Notes: a model not told the origin generated them from the letters alone. DNA of 34,588 nucleotides from Muribaculaceae bacterium (GCA_022509205.1 JAFLTR010000024.1:1-34588), one strand, 5' to 3'; shown: positions 1-8,659, counted from the stretch's first letter. Translations and numbers: made by a program.

Positions 1-54
1 CTTTGAGGGGGTAGTGGCCGTTAGGCCGTGTGAGTTCGAGTCTCATCCTGGACA
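1..54 (+). tRNA. tRNA-Leu (anticodon GAG), 5' truncated by window edge
   Basis: Seen: the anticodon loop TTGAGGG (3-9) gives anticodon GAG. It is followed by the 3' half of the anticodon stem, a long variable arm with a GGCC/GGCC stem (16-19 with 24-27), a 5-bp T stem (30-34 with 42-46) around TTCGAGT, the 3' acceptor strand (47-53) and discriminator A54. The long variable arm fits the Leu/Ser class and GAG reads CUC leucine codons. CCA is not encoded. The D arm and the 5' acceptor strand lie outside the window. Confidence 0.9.
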
Positions 55-61
55 CTTCTTC

Positions 62-110
62 AAGAGCATCTTAAAATAGTGGCAACACTAAATTAAGAGG
101 CTCTTTTTAT
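62..110 (+). terminator. Intrinsic terminator after tRNA-Leu
   Basis: AAGAGC (62-67) pairs with GCTCTT (100-105). CTTAA (70-74) pairs with TTAAG (93-97), and an inner TAGTG-GCAA-CACTA hairpin lies at 77-90. The long stem ends in a T run (104-108). Its position directly after the tRNA fits termination of the tRNA transcript. Confidence 0.65.
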
Positions 111-119
111 ATACAATAT

Positions 120-485
120 ATGGATACCATAACTGATTTGCTATCGAATTACGGCCTTGCCGGTTTATTCATCGGTCTTATAACGTTCCTGATTATTGGC
201 TTGTTCCACCCCTTGGTGATTAAAGGTGAATATTATTTCGGAGAAAAGATAAAATGGGCTTTCCTGGCCTCCGGAATTATTTTCCTCTTCCTGTCAATAC
301 TCGCTAAAGGATTAATATTGTCTGCTATTTTCGGAGTCACTTCTTTCAGTAGTTTCTGGGGTATTAAAGAGGTAGTGGAGCAAGTGGAAAGAGTTAGGAA
401 AGGTTGGTTCCCGGCAAATCCCCGGCATCCGGAACGTTATGAAAAACCGGACTCATCTGTGGCTGAAAACTCGATTAGAGATTAA
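120..485 (+). CDS. DUF4491 family small membrane protein
   Basis: This is a 121-aa protein of unknown function, probably in the inner membrane. It has three hydrophobic stretches (about residues 13-35, 45-62 and 64-82) separated by a loop containing the GLFHPLVIKGEYYFG motif, and ends in a hydrophilic tail with KGWFPANP. These features match, from memory, the DUF4491 family that is common in Bacteroidetes and normally about 95-125 aa long. The first ATG lies just after the tRNA terminator, so the gene probably has its own promoter in the A+T-rich stretch before it, although no clear box is visible. It is convergent with aguB, leaving 25 bases between the stop codons. Nothing in the sequence indicates the biochemical role. 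Confidence 0.85.
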   Translation: MDTITDLLSNYGLAGLFIGLITFLIIGLFHPLVIKGEYYFGEKIKWAFLASGIIFLFLSILAKGLILSAIFGVTSFSSFWGIKEVVEQVERVRKGWFPANPRHPERYEKPDSSVAENSIRD

Positions 486-510
486 CAAGCCGTCAGAAAA
501 TATTTATCTT

Positions 511-1398
511 TCAATCTTTAAACCTGCATTGGAGGTCGCTATAATGTTCGATGCGTCGGTCGCGCAAGAAAGGCCACCAATGTCTCACATTTTCCGTGCG
601 TTGGAAATCAATGTCGACCAAAGCTTCCTCGGGAGCGGAATCGCTGCAGAGATGTAGGATCTCTCCTTGCGGTCCACACACAAAGCTTGATCCCCAGAAA
701 TCAATGCCTGAAGTATGCCCTGAGGGGTCTTCCTCAAATCCATATCTGTTTACTGCCACTACCGGCAGACCATTAGCAATACCATGGGCCCTTTGCACAG
801 TTATCCACGCGTCAAGCTGTCTTTTTTTCTCATCTGAATCATCATCCGGATTCCATCCAATGGCAGTGGGATAGAGAAGCATGTCTGCTCCTCTTAGCGC
901 CATAAGCCTTGCAGCTTCCGGATACCATTGATCCCAGCACACCAACACACCGAGCCGGCCAAGTGAAGTCTCTACGGGCTCGAAACCAAGATCACCGGGT
1001 GTAAAATAGAATTTCTCATAGAAACCGGGATCGTCGGGTATATGCATTTTCCGGTATTTTCCGGCCAGACTCCCGTCTGATTCAAACACAAGAGCCGTAT
1101 TATGGTAAAGTCCGGGAGCTCTTCTTTCAAAAGCACTGGTCACAAGCACCACCTTATTGTCATGAGCCGCTTCGGCATACACATCCATGAACTCATCGAG
1201 AGAGGTGGCATATCGGAAATTATCCACATCTTCACACTGACAGAAATAGGGGGAATCATGGAGTTCTGAAAGGACCACAAGCTGAGCCCCATCAGAGGCA
1301 AGACTTTCTATGGAGGCCAAATTACGTTTCCGGTTCAGCTCTATATCATCATTAAAAGAGCGCTGCACGATACCGACTTTTATATTTTTAGTTTTCAT
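511..1398 (-). CDS. aguB: N-carbamoylputrescine amidase
   Basis: This nitrilase-superfamily amidohydrolase (295 aa) hydrolyses N-carbamoylputrescine to putrescine, CO2 and ammonia, the last step of the agmatine route to putrescine in the cytoplasm. The catalytic Glu-Lys-Cys triad is visible as E45 (LSELHDS), K117 (KYRKMHIPDD) and C154 (LVCWDQWYPEAARL), and the length is typical. It is the third gene of a minus-strand run after the MFS transporter and agmatine deiminase, 89 bases behind the latter. The substrate assignment rests on the family signature plus the adjacent aguA. Another omega-amidase specificity is possible but unlikely in this context. Confidence 0.92.
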   Translation of the reverse strand: MKTKNIKVGIVQRSFNDDIELNRKRNLASIESLASDGAQLVVLSELHDSPYFCQCEDVDNFRYATSLDEFMDVYAEAAHDNKVVLVTSAFERRAPGLYHNTALVFESDGSLAGKYRKMHIPDDPGFYEKFYFTPGDLGFEPVETSLGRLGVLVCWDQWYPEAARLMALRGADMLLYPTAIGWNPDDDSDEKKRQLDAWITVQRAHGIANGLPVVAVNRYGFEEDPSGHTSGIDFWGSSFVCGPQGEILHLCSDSAPEEALVDIDFQRTENVRHWWPFLRDRRIEHYSDLQCRFKD

Positions 1399-1487
1399 TG
1401 AGATTTATATTATCGGGGGTGTAAGTGTGTTTTTAATATCAGAATATTGGTCTCATAGGTATGGTAAATAAAATGCAGATTCAGGTG

Positions 1488-2528
1488 TTAAAAGTCCGGC
1501 GCATACCTGAGCGTACCCAAAGGGAGCTGCATCGTGGCGCAATGCAGCGAACCATGCTGCTTTATTAGAGTCGTACAATCTATACCCACCACCTTATGCT
1601 CCGGAAAGGCTATTTTTACTGTGAGCATAGCCAAGGAATCATTTTGCGGCTGATTGTAAGTGGGCATGAAAAGCACCTTTTCCGTCACGAGATAATTGGC
1701 ATAAGTGGCCGGTAACCTTAGCCCTTCTTCATCATAAATTGGGTCGGGGAGAGGCAGCTCCACAAGATTATATGGCTCCCCTTCAGCGTTCCTAAACATG
1801 GATAGTTGAGCCCTCATCTTCAATAACTCCTCGAAATGAGGGTCATCTACATTTCTGCATCCCGTGAAAAAGATAATATTGTCCGGCGCCATGCGGGCGA
1901 GAGTGTCGATGTGGGAATCAGTGTCATCCCCTGCAAGTTCGCCATAATCGAGAAATAGAATGTGTTGAGCCCCGAGTCGTTGCCTTAATTCAGCATCTGC
2001 CTGAATTTTTGTCAGACCGCCATTCCGATTGGGAGAGCAGAGGCAACGGGTAGTGGTTAGAATCGTACCGCGACCATCTGTATCAATGGAACCCCCTTCC
2101 AGGATAAAAGCAGTTTCGTTGCGATATATTCCTTTGCTGAAAAAGGCCTTTTCATTAAGATGACGGTTGACGAGATTATCCTTATCTGCAGCAAACTTAA
2201 GTCCCCATCCATTGAACCCGAAATCGAGTAATCTTAATTCTTCATGCTTAAGAATTGTAATGGGTCCGTAATCCCGGGTCCAGGTGTCGTTATAGGGAAT
2301 CTCTATGAACGTTATCCTTCGGGATGTGTTGTTGTCGAATATTTTTTCAGCTTCATTACGGTCCGGACATAGGAGCACAACATGGATTCCTTCATCCACC
2401 ATAGTCTCCACTATCCTTTTATACTGAGCGATGGCTTCGTCGAGTATATAGTTCCAGTCGGTGGCCTCATGGGGGAGAGAAAGAAGCACTCCCTCGATTG
2501 GAGTCCATTCCGGTAGAAATTCTTTCAT
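1488..2528 (-). CDS. aguA: Agmatine deiminase
   Basis: This 346-aa member of the peptidyl-arginine deiminase (PAD_porph/guanidino-modifying) family converts agmatine to N-carbamoylputrescine and ammonia. Visible signatures are the N-terminal EWTPIEGVLLSLPHEATDW segment, the substrate-pocket motif DTWTRDYGP, the EGGSIDTDGRG block, a GDDTDSHIDTLAR block and the catalytic cysteine C330 in GSLHCATMQ close to the C-terminus. Length and motif order are standard. It sits between a transporter gene (39 bases upstream) and aguB, whose product uses its reaction product, so the pathway assignment is strong. No signal peptide is seen, consistent with a cytoplasmic enzyme. Confidence 0.93.
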   Translation of the reverse strand: MKEFLPEWTPIEGVLLSLPHEATDWNYILDEAIAQYKRIVETMVDEGIHVVLLCPDRNEAEKIFDNNTSRRITFIEIPYNDTWTRDYGPITILKHEELRLLDFGFNGWGLKFAADKDNLVNRHLNEKAFFSKGIYRNETAFILEGGSIDTDGRGTILTTTRCLCSPNRNGGLTKIQADAELRQRLGAQHILFLDYGELAGDDTDSHIDTLARMAPDNIIFFTGCRNVDDPHFEELLKMRAQLSMFRNAEGEPYNLVELPLPDPIYDEEGLRLPATYANYLVTEKVLFMPTYNQPQNDSLAMLTVKIAFPEHKVVGIDCTTLIKQHGSLHCATMQLPLGTLRYAPDF

Positions 2529-2567
2529 ACTGAGGATTTGAAATTTCTGTAAAATTACAAAATATTA

Positions 2568-3797
2568 TTATGAATAATATTCCGGGGCAATCAGAAATGC
2601 GAATTTTTTTCTTAACAAAAAGCTGAAAATAATATAGGCTAACGAGAGATAGAAACTCAATGAGAATACGAAATTGTTTTCTGAGGATATATGGAAGAGC
2701 CGGGAAATCCCTGTGATTATAAAAGGTTCGACAGCTATAGCTATGTAGAGGGCACAGAGCACGAGGGAGAGCCCGAAGATATTTTTTTTAGGGTCTTTCA
2801 CGGCATAGCTTGTCTTGTCGTAGACTAAGGGCTGAAAAATACCGAAAGCAAAACCGGCCAGAATTCCTCCCAGATAAAGAGCCCATTCCGAAGAAGTGAA
2901 TGAAATTAAAGCCAATCCTCCGGCCATCAAAGCTCCCAGTATAGGATAAACGAGACTGCGGAATGTTCGTAGGAAGAGTTCAAGAACGAATCCTGAGACC
3001 AGCACTGCAATGAAGAAAACCCCGATAACAGCTCCCGACACTTTAGGACTCCAGCCATATTGGGCAATAAGCTGAGGGAGATAAATCACGATGGCGAAAG
3101 TCACAAAAGTGAAGAATGCATTGTTACCGCTCAGAGCCCATATTTTGGGGAAATCGATACCTTTTTCCTTGTCTTGCATCACACATTCTTTGCGGAATTG
3201 CTGAGATGGGAGCTCCGGATCGCCGAAACCGGGAATATATTTAAGCCAGTAACATAGAATCAGAGGAACGATAGCAACAAGGTAAACCACAAATGGAAGG
3301 TGCCAGTTATGGCCCGATATCAGGAAACTCACAACGAAACTTGCCACAACTGTACCAAAATTAGATGTGGCGGATTTTATTCCAAGGTTGCGGGTGAGGT
3401 ATTTGCCGGAGAAAGCGTTGACCATGAAACCCATGGCGAAAGGTATAAGGATTCCGTCGGCTGCTCCTAACAGGCAACTGGCAATGATAAGTCCGGTCAT
3501 TGATTTAGTGAATAAATATAAAATCCCACACCCGATAAAAAGGAGCAGTGAACAGATTATCAACGGGATTTTATGACGATAGCCTGAAAGTTTCCCCGCG
3601 AGAAACACAAAAGGGATTATTACGAAATTTGGGAGCGTCGTGAGAAGTTGGATTTCAAGTTCGGAAGTATGGAGAATTTCCCTCAAAGAACCCTCAATAG
3701 GTGCCACAGCCACACCGGGAAGATTTATGATGAAGCACACCGACAAAATTGCAATGTAGGTGAGCACAGGCATCGGATTTCTTCCGGTCTTTATCAT
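2568..3797 (-). CDS. Major facilitator superfamily transporter
   Basis: This 409-aa inner-membrane protein has about twelve hydrophobic segments split into two halves by a hydrophilic loop (about residues 190-215), the standard MFS architecture. A GKLSGYRHK stretch after the second helix resembles the MFS loop 2-3 motif. It is the first gene of the minus-strand run leading into aguA and aguB, with only 39 bases before aguA, so co-transcription is likely. Its substrate may therefore be agmatine, putrescine or a related amine (inference from context only); drug efflux is the usual alternative for such a family member. The ATG used follows directly on an A+T-rich upstream region. No clear promoter box was found in the 195 bases between it and the next gene. 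Confidence 0.85.
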   Translation of the reverse strand: MIKTGRNPMPVLTYIAILSVCFIINLPGVAVAPIEGSLREILHTSELEIQLLTTLPNFVIIPFVFLAGKLSGYRHKIPLIICSLLLFIGCGILYLFTKSMTGLIIASCLLGAADGILIPFAMGFMVNAFSGKYLTRNLGIKSATSNFGTVVASFVVSFLISGHNWHLPFVVYLVAIVPLILCYWLKYIPGFGDPELPSQQFRKECVMQDKEKGIDFPKIWALSGNNAFFTFVTFAIVIYLPQLIAQYGWSPKVSGAVIGVFFIAVLVSGFVLELFLRTFRSLVYPILGALMAGGLALISFTSSEWALYLGGILAGFAFGIFQPLVYDKTSYAVKDPKKNIFGLSLVLCALYIAIAVEPFIITGISRLFHISSENNFVFSLSFYLSLAYIIFSFLLRKKFAFLIAPEYYS

Positions 3798-3992
3798 ATT
3801 TATAATTTCTAAGCTGGGAGCCTAAATATGCTTTTGGAGTATGGCTTTTGTAACTATAACAATCCTCCCGGATAAAAAGATTATAAATTTCCTTACGTAA
3901 AATTATCTTTTACTGGATAGTGAATTTAGGATTTTCACCTGTTAAGCCTGACGCTGTGATATGATAAAGAACTTCAATGCAAGGAAGATTCC

Positions 3993-5747
3993 TTAAAGTG
4001 TTGTTAAAGATGTTACTTTTTTCATTCCGTAAAGTGATATAGCTTTCTGTAAATCAACAGCTACGCCACATTTGTTAAAGCATATCCTCTTATACTCCGT
4101 TCCATTATCGCTAAGCGTATATATTGTGATTTGTCCCGGAAATACGGTAGAAAATACAGCTTCCTTATAACGCCGGTATGTCTCTGCCTCCCTTCTTAAT
4201 AAATATGCATAATCATTAGATCCATCTTCACTCGGAGTTTCCGTAATTTCGACATGTGAATCGATCATTTTTTTAATTTCGTCTTGTGAACCCATCTCAG
4301 GATAGTCTGACTCATTTCTTGGTATAATGTATAACGGGCTCTCCTCAGTGACATCGATTTTAAGTATAGACAATCCATGATTATTATGAATTGGGATATA
4401 ATGATAATACTCTCCTTCTAAATTTTCTACAATAGTTAATCTATGACTCATCCTCCCTTTGTCTTTAAGATAAATATACCTATCATCCATAGCTACAAAA
4501 GAATTGGATGCATCCGTCATCCATGCCGATTTATTTATAAGAGGCGGCTCAAATCCAAACGTTTTGGAATTATATAATTCATTAATGATTCCGACAAATC
4601 TTGTATGTAAATCGGAAGAAGGGCCCAACCTCATCATACAGGAAAAGTCAAACCATTCCGGTCTGTGGTTTAAATGATTAAATATCAGTTTCTCCATATA
4701 TTCTTCACATTGGTCAGAATAGCTTACACGGGTTTCGTGTATGGACTCCGAAGAAAGCTTTCCATCCAATAAGGCCTTTTTTGATTCTTCCGGAGAAATG
4801 ACAGTCAGGCCATATTCATCATTTTCATCATCATAGTCTGAAATTGCTTCAAAGACCTTAAGCTGCCAAATCCCATATTCAAAGCTAAAACAGAAAATCA
4901 TTCTAAGATTCAGGGGGAAGATCCAAAATCTTGTTTTCCCCATATCGTATTCATCTATCCAGATACCTTCAGGTATTAAAACGCTGGCATTTTCATTAGA
5001 AACGGTAAGATTCTCGGGCGAAGAACGTATTTCTACCAAATCACATAAATTTTGCAGTTGGCTAATTAACGTCAATGGAGAAACATAATCATCTTCCTCT
5101 AATAAAGATTCGATCCGGGATCTATATATTTCGATTTCATGAAATGAAGATAATGAACCCACCACGGGCCAATATTTTATGATATCATCCAGAAGGGATA
5201 TATATTTAGTCAAATCCACACGACCCTCACAATAATCTTTTCTCGGTCGTGAAATATCTGAAAATGGGGTTAAGGCTCCATATCCAATCAAAATAAACCA
5301 GAAAGGAGCTGTAAAATTATTGTCTAAAGCTTTCCAAAACTCCTCTTCAAATAATTTTTCATTTTCTTGGATAGCGACTGCAGGCGACAGAGTCAGATAG
5401 ATATGATTATATTCTTGAAACGCTATTTTATAGAATAATTTCAAAGCGAATCTCTGTTTCGACTGCTTTCTTTTTCCATTCCATAAATTTTTAGATCCGA
5501 AAGTCTTACTTGCTTTTACCAGGCCATCAACCGCCTTATTAACAGAGATTGGAAAAAACTCCTTAATTTTCTGATTCAGTCTCTCATAAATTTCAAGGAT
5601 CTTTTCTTCGTTATGTAGGTTTAGCCAGCTTTTCAATGTCATGCCAATGAATTTCTCACCGGTTGCCCTGTCAGGGAATATAATATCCGACCTGATCAGA
5701 CTGGAAACACTCTTTTTGAATTTACTTTCCCTCGACATATTCTCCAT
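3993..5747 (-). CDS. Hypothetical protein, 584 aa, unknown function
   Basis: I do not recognise this family. The protein is soluble-looking, with no signal peptide or membrane segment, and rich in aromatic and acidic residues. The N-terminal third looks helical (FKKSVSSLIRS, EKILEIYERLNQKIKEF). The middle and C-terminal parts look like mixed strand-rich domains (IWIDEYDMGKTRFWIFPLNL; YYHYIPIHNNHGLSILKI), followed by a helical segment RREAETYRRYKEAVF. A second ATG at residue 4 is a possible alternative start. The gene is A+T-rich like the GTPase operon it faces and is transcribed away from that operon, with about 570 bases to the first confident operon gene. A CAAAATTA -7 box lies about 30 bases upstream. 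It may belong to the same accessory module, but that is only positional inference. Confidence 0.75.
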   Translation of the reverse strand: MENMSRESKFKKSVSSLIRSDIIFPDRATGEKFIGMTLKSWLNLHNEEKILEIYERLNQKIKEFFPISVNKAVDGLVKASKTFGSKNLWNGKRKQSKQRFALKLFYKIAFQEYNHIYLTLSPAVAIQENEKLFEEEFWKALDNNFTAPFWFILIGYGALTPFSDISRPRKDYCEGRVDLTKYISLLDDIIKYWPVVGSLSSFHEIEIYRSRIESLLEEDDYVSPLTLISQLQNLCDLVEIRSSPENLTVSNENASVLIPEGIWIDEYDMGKTRFWIFPLNLRMIFCFSFEYGIWQLKVFEAISDYDDENDEYGLTVISPEESKKALLDGKLSSESIHETRVSYSDQCEEYMEKLIFNHLNHRPEWFDFSCMMRLGPSSDLHTRFVGIINELYNSKTFGFEPPLINKSAWMTDASNSFVAMDDRYIYLKDKGRMSHRLTIVENLEGEYYHYIPIHNNHGLSILKIDVTEESPLYIIPRNESDYPEMGSQDEIKKMIDSHVEITETPSEDGSNDYAYLLRREAETYRRYKEAVFSTVFPGQITIYTLSDNGTEYKRICFNKCGVAVDLQKAISLYGMKKVTSLTTL

Positions 5748-5776
5748 TCCTAATTTATTATTTTATCATTTCGGAG

Positions 5777-5784
5777 CAAAATTA
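5777..5784 (-). promoter_or_regulatory. Putative Bacteroidetes -7 box for the 584-aa gene
   Basis: CAAAATTA reads TAATTTTG on the minus strand, matching TAnnTTTG, about 30 bases before the start codon. No convincing -33 TTTG box is seen at the expected spacing. Confidence 0.45.
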
Positions 5785-5835
5785 GTTGTTTTATCTATTG
5801 TTTGAAACATGGAGCAATTCAATTTTGTAGTCTAT

Positions 5836-5853
5836 ATTCCTTTGAAAAGGAAT
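5836..5853. promoter_or_regulatory. Near-perfect palindrome in the divergent intergenic region
   Basis: ATTCCTTTGAAAAGGAAT forms an 8-bp inverted repeat around a 2-base centre. It lies between the divergent 584-aa gene and the operon promoter, where an operator for a dimeric regulator could sit. It could also be chance in A+T-rich DNA. Confidence 0.35.
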
Positions 5854-5993
5854 AAACGCATACTTATTGCCCTAATCAATAATAACCTCTGACAATCAGA
5901 GCAGAATATATGAAGAAATTAGTAGTTTTGTATCCATAAAAGAAAAACTGAAAGAAAAATGCCCCAAAAAGTTACAAATAAATTAATAATTTG

Positions 5994-6001
5994 TATCTTT
6001 G
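5994..6001 (+). promoter_or_regulatory. Putative promoter (-7 box) of the dynamin-ACP operon
   Basis: TATCTTTG matches TAnnTTTG exactly. A TT-containing GTTACAAA stretch about 20 bases upstream could serve as a poor -33 element. It is the best plus-strand candidate before the operon and implies an untranslated leader of about 310 bases. Confidence 0.55.
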
Positions 6002-6316
6002 CAAATAGATGGAGTCGGAAGAGAAATCCCGGCCTGTTGAGAAAAGCGATTCGCTTTCTTCTCATGTGAAAAAATCGCCAAAGTTTTAGATATGAGAGAT
6101 GGAAAGACAATACGCTCTTCCTGTTTGTATTTCAAATCCCCTTCAGAGATTCAGAAGGATTTGAGTAATACAGTGGGGCATTTTTCTTCTGTTTTTTCAG
6201 TCATATCGGGGCGTTTGGCGATGCCTATCACATCTGGGAAAGCCGAGAATAACCCCCACTTTTCTAATTTATGGAAACCACATAACAGGAAAGAGACAAT
6301 AAAAAACTTAAAAGAT
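6002..6316 (+). other. Long operon leader with stem-loops; also an open frame
   Basis: This 315-base stretch lies between the putative promoter and the first confident gene. It contains several inverted repeats: AAAGCG-ATT-CGCTTT (6043-6057); AAATCC...AAGGATTT (6134-6162, with a small bulge); and AGTGGGG (6172-6178) with CCCCACT (6254-6260). One reading frame stays open from an ATG at 6092 into the following gene, which would add 75 residues to its N-terminus. The added sequence resembles no domain I know, and the frame could be open by chance. I favour a structured leader RNA, but an extended protein is not excluded. Confidence 0.4.
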
Positions 6317-6538
6317 ATGCCATTATTTAGAATCAGTGTTAAACAGCCAAAAATCACAGGTGGCCAACGGATTGAAAAAGGAATGTCCGTAGATGTAGTT
6401 TCTAACTCAATGAGTAATCCGGTAGTTACAAATGGTGGCCAACCGGTAGTTGACGCATTTATGCGTATTTATGGAGTAGACATCAAAAAGATGGGCGCTC
6501 TTAACATGGTTTATCTTGATTGCCAAAGAATAAGTTAA
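6317..6538 (+). CDS. DUF6140-like small protein, 73 aa
   Basis: The 73-residue product begins MPLFRISVKQPKITGG and ends KKMGALNMVYLDCQRIS. From memory it resembles small Bacteroidales proteins filed under DUF6140, which begin at the equivalent of this ATG; hence I chose this start rather than the upstream in-frame ATG at 6092. The pattern suggests a compact strand-rich fold with VVDAFMRIYGVDIKKMGALN as the most characteristic block. No function is known. It is the first gene of the GTPase operon, with its stop only four bases before the next ATG, so it is almost certainly co-translated with the first dynamin-like protein. The family name is a recollection and should be treated as tentative. 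Confidence 0.65.
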   Translation: MPLFRISVKQPKITGGQRIEKGMSVDVVSNSMSNPVVTNGGQPVVDAFMRIYGVDIKKMGALNMVYLDCQRIS

Positions 6539-6542
6539 CAAT

Positions 6543-8258
6543 ATGGAAAATAAAATTAAAATCCTGCGTGAAGCTGCTACATTGGTTGGTAGGAAAGACA
6601 TCCAAAATGCTTTGCATGAAATAGAAGTTAAAAATTCTTCAAAGGCGGAAATCATATTGCCTCTGGTAGGTGAATTTAGTTCAGGGAAAACCACTCTAAT
6701 AAATTCTCTGACTGAAGGCAAACAATTGGAAACCGCAACCAAGCCTACGACTGCTACTATTTTCGAGATTCATTTTGGTGCTGACCATAACTATGCGACT
6801 ATAACCGAACGAGACGGACAGGTTAAAAAAATTGAAGATGTGGCTCAGCTTAAAAATGCAGAATTAGGCGACACTGCCATCGTAAATGTGTATGACACAT
6901 CGAAAAAAATACCCTCATCAACTGTAATAGTAGACACTCCGGGACTATCATCATCGGATCCAAGACATCGCCAGGCTCTTGTGGATTTTTTACCCTACGC
7001 CGACGCCATCTTATTGGTTACGGATGTAAATCAACAAATTACAAGGAGTCTTACAGATTTCATTGATACGATGAAATTGTCAAAAAGACCTATCTACTTG
7101 ATCATAACTAAAATAGACACTAAAGCACAGAGTGAAATCGAAGCAGTCAAAAAATATATAGCGGAAAATACTAAACTCCCGATTTCACAAGTAGTTTGTG
7201 TATCCTCAAAAAACAATGAATTAGATCAATTCTATACTCTCCTAGACGAGGTTCAAAAAAACAAGGAAACAATCCTGAAAAGTGTAAATACGTATCGTAT
7301 TCGGACTATAGCAGATGATCTGATAAATCAAATTGATGAGATTTTATCAGCCTCCACATCGGAAGAAGGGTTAGATGAAGCAATTCAGGCTCAAAATTTT
7401 GAGTTGAAAAAACTTCTACATTCAATTAATGTTCTTGCAGATAATGCCGCTTCAGAAATTGACAATGCTGAAAGAAATATTATTAGAAGATTTGAGGACT
7501 CCGTTGGCAATAAACTGCTTTCAGTTATATCTTCCAACAGCAGTGATTATGATTCTGAGGCAATAGGCATCATAAACTCAACTTGTAGTCTTTTAATGGC
7601 CGATTATCGGAATCAAATTCAAGATATATTGGTGAAATGTGCCAATAGTCCGGAAATGGACATTGATCTCCAGACGGTAAAATCTATCGACCTTTCTAAT
7701 GTAGAAATCAATAATCTTTCTTATGGGTTAAACCTCAATTCAGCCGGACACGAATACGACAGTTGGATTGCCACCGGAATTCAAATAGTGGCTGCCGGCG
7801 CTGCGATAGGTGTTGGTGGTGCTGTAGGAGGTGTAGGCGGTGCTTTAAGTATGGCAGATACGGCTTCTGACGTTGGAAGCATGATATCAAATCAACAAGC
7901 CGTTGCAAGGATGGAAAGTGTTTCAAATGGGAATGCACCTAGCCAAAATAAAGGTATGATAGAATCCCTTGTGGGATTAGCCACAGAAAAACTTATGGGA
8001 CTCCCTCAAAGAAGGAGAGCAATTAGTAATTATCTTGATGATACTCTTGTGCCTCAGTTCAAATCGGAGATGATATCCATCAAAGAAAGGGTAACCCATG
8101 GCTTTAAGAATATTTTGGAATCAGAGGCACAAGAATTGATTTCTGAAAAACAGAAGGTTCTGAAACAACTTAAAGAGGAGCAACTTCATCATAAAGAGGA
8201 AGTAAAACGGAAAATGGATCTTCTCCGTGAAGTAAAACAAAGAATAATAACTATGTAA
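6543..8258 (+). CDS. Dynamin-like GTPase 1
   Basis: This 571-aa large GTPase of the bacterial dynamin-like class is likely to bind membranes and oligomerise. The GTPase domain spans about residues 30-250: P-loop GEFSSGKT (43-50), a TKPTTATIFEI switch-I region with candidate G2 threonines (66-76), DTPG (131-134) and G4 motif TKID (189-192). A helical region follows. A glycine- and alanine-rich hydrophobic stretch (about 408-436) may be a membrane-inserting paddle or hairpin. The C-terminus (about 525-566) is a charged coiled coil. Family lengths are typically 550-750 aa. Its P-loop and the xKxDTKAxSE block closely match GTPase 2 of the same operon, so the two are probably paralogues. The downstream gene starts directly after its stop codon. 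Cellular role is inferred only from the family. Confidence 0.9.
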   Translation: MENKIKILREAATLVGRKDIQNALHEIEVKNSSKAEIILPLVGEFSSGKTTLINSLTEGKQLETATKPTTATIFEIHFGADHNYATITERDGQVKKIEDVAQLKNAELGDTAIVNVYDTSKKIPSSTVIVDTPGLSSSDPRHRQALVDFLPYADAILLVTDVNQQITRSLTDFIDTMKLSKRPIYLIITKIDTKAQSEIEAVKKYIAENTKLPISQVVCVSSKNNELDQFYTLLDEVQKNKETILKSVNTYRIRTIADDLINQIDEILSASTSEEGLDEAIQAQNFELKKLLHSINVLADNAASEIDNAERNIIRRFEDSVGNKLLSVISSNSSDYDSEAIGIINSTCSLLMADYRNQIQDILVKCANSPEMDIDLQTVKSIDLSNVEINNLSYGLNLNSAGHEYDSWIATGIQIVAAGAAIGVGGAVGGVGGALSMADTASDVGSMISNQQAVARMESVSNGNAPSQNKGMIESLVGLATEKLMGLPQRRRAISNYLDDTLVPQFKSEMISIKERVTHGFKNILESEAQELISEKQKVLKQLKEEQLHHKEEVKRKMDLLREVKQRIITM

Positions 8259-8654
8259 ATGAAAAACGATATCAATATGTGGGAATTTTTAGGTGGCCTG
8301 GTGGTTGGAGCAGGAGCTATATTTGTAAAAGATGCGGTTGTCGGTAATCAAGGTGGTAACAACGCCAAACTAAAACAGGAGCTCAAAGAATTATATGACG
8401 AAAATGAAAAGTTTCGTCAGAGAAGTAAAGAACTCCAAAGAAGAGTGGAAGATCTTCAAATTGAAAACCGGAATCTGAAAAATTCTAATAAATCCGGATC
8501 TGACAATATGGAAGACCTAAGAGATGATTTGGAAGATGCTCAGGCAAAAATTAAAAAACTCGAACAAATGAACGATGAATTAAGCCGAAAAGTTCGAGAA
8601 TATAAAAGAGCCTGCGATGATTATGAAACTGAATTGAATGCATTAAAAAAATAA
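8259..8654 (+). CDS. Membrane-anchored coiled-coil protein, 131 aa
   Basis: The product has a hydrophobic N-terminal segment (about residues 8-29, MWEFLGGLVVGAGAIFV), then from about residue 36 to the end an almost uninterrupted charged heptad-like coiled coil (KLKQELKELYDENEKFRQRS and onward). No catalytic motif is present. The start codon follows the preceding stop with no gap (TAAATG), and the next gene begins five bases after this one ends, so translation is probably coupled. Its layout, a membrane segment followed by a coiled coil, repeats the N-terminal half of the next protein. That suggests the two may form a mixed coiled-coil scaffold for the GTPases (inference). A simple structural or adaptor protein is the best description; the family is not recognised. 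Confidence 0.85.
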   Translation: MKNDINMWEFLGGLVVGAGAIFVKDAVVGNQGGNNAKLKQELKELYDENEKFRQRSKELQRRVEDLQIENRNLKNSNKSGSDNMEDLRDDLEDAQAKIKKLEQMNDELSRKVREYKRACDDYETELNALKK

Positions 8655-8659
8655 TTTTC

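Noticed and set aside
439..874. Plus-strand open frames overlapping aguB
   Set aside because: They lie antisense to a well-supported amidase gene and have no recognisable protein features.
6092..6316. N-terminal extension of the DUF6140-like protein
   Set aside because: The frame is open, but the known-looking family start is the ATG at 6317 and the extension has no recognisable domain. It is kept only as an alternative in the leader entry.
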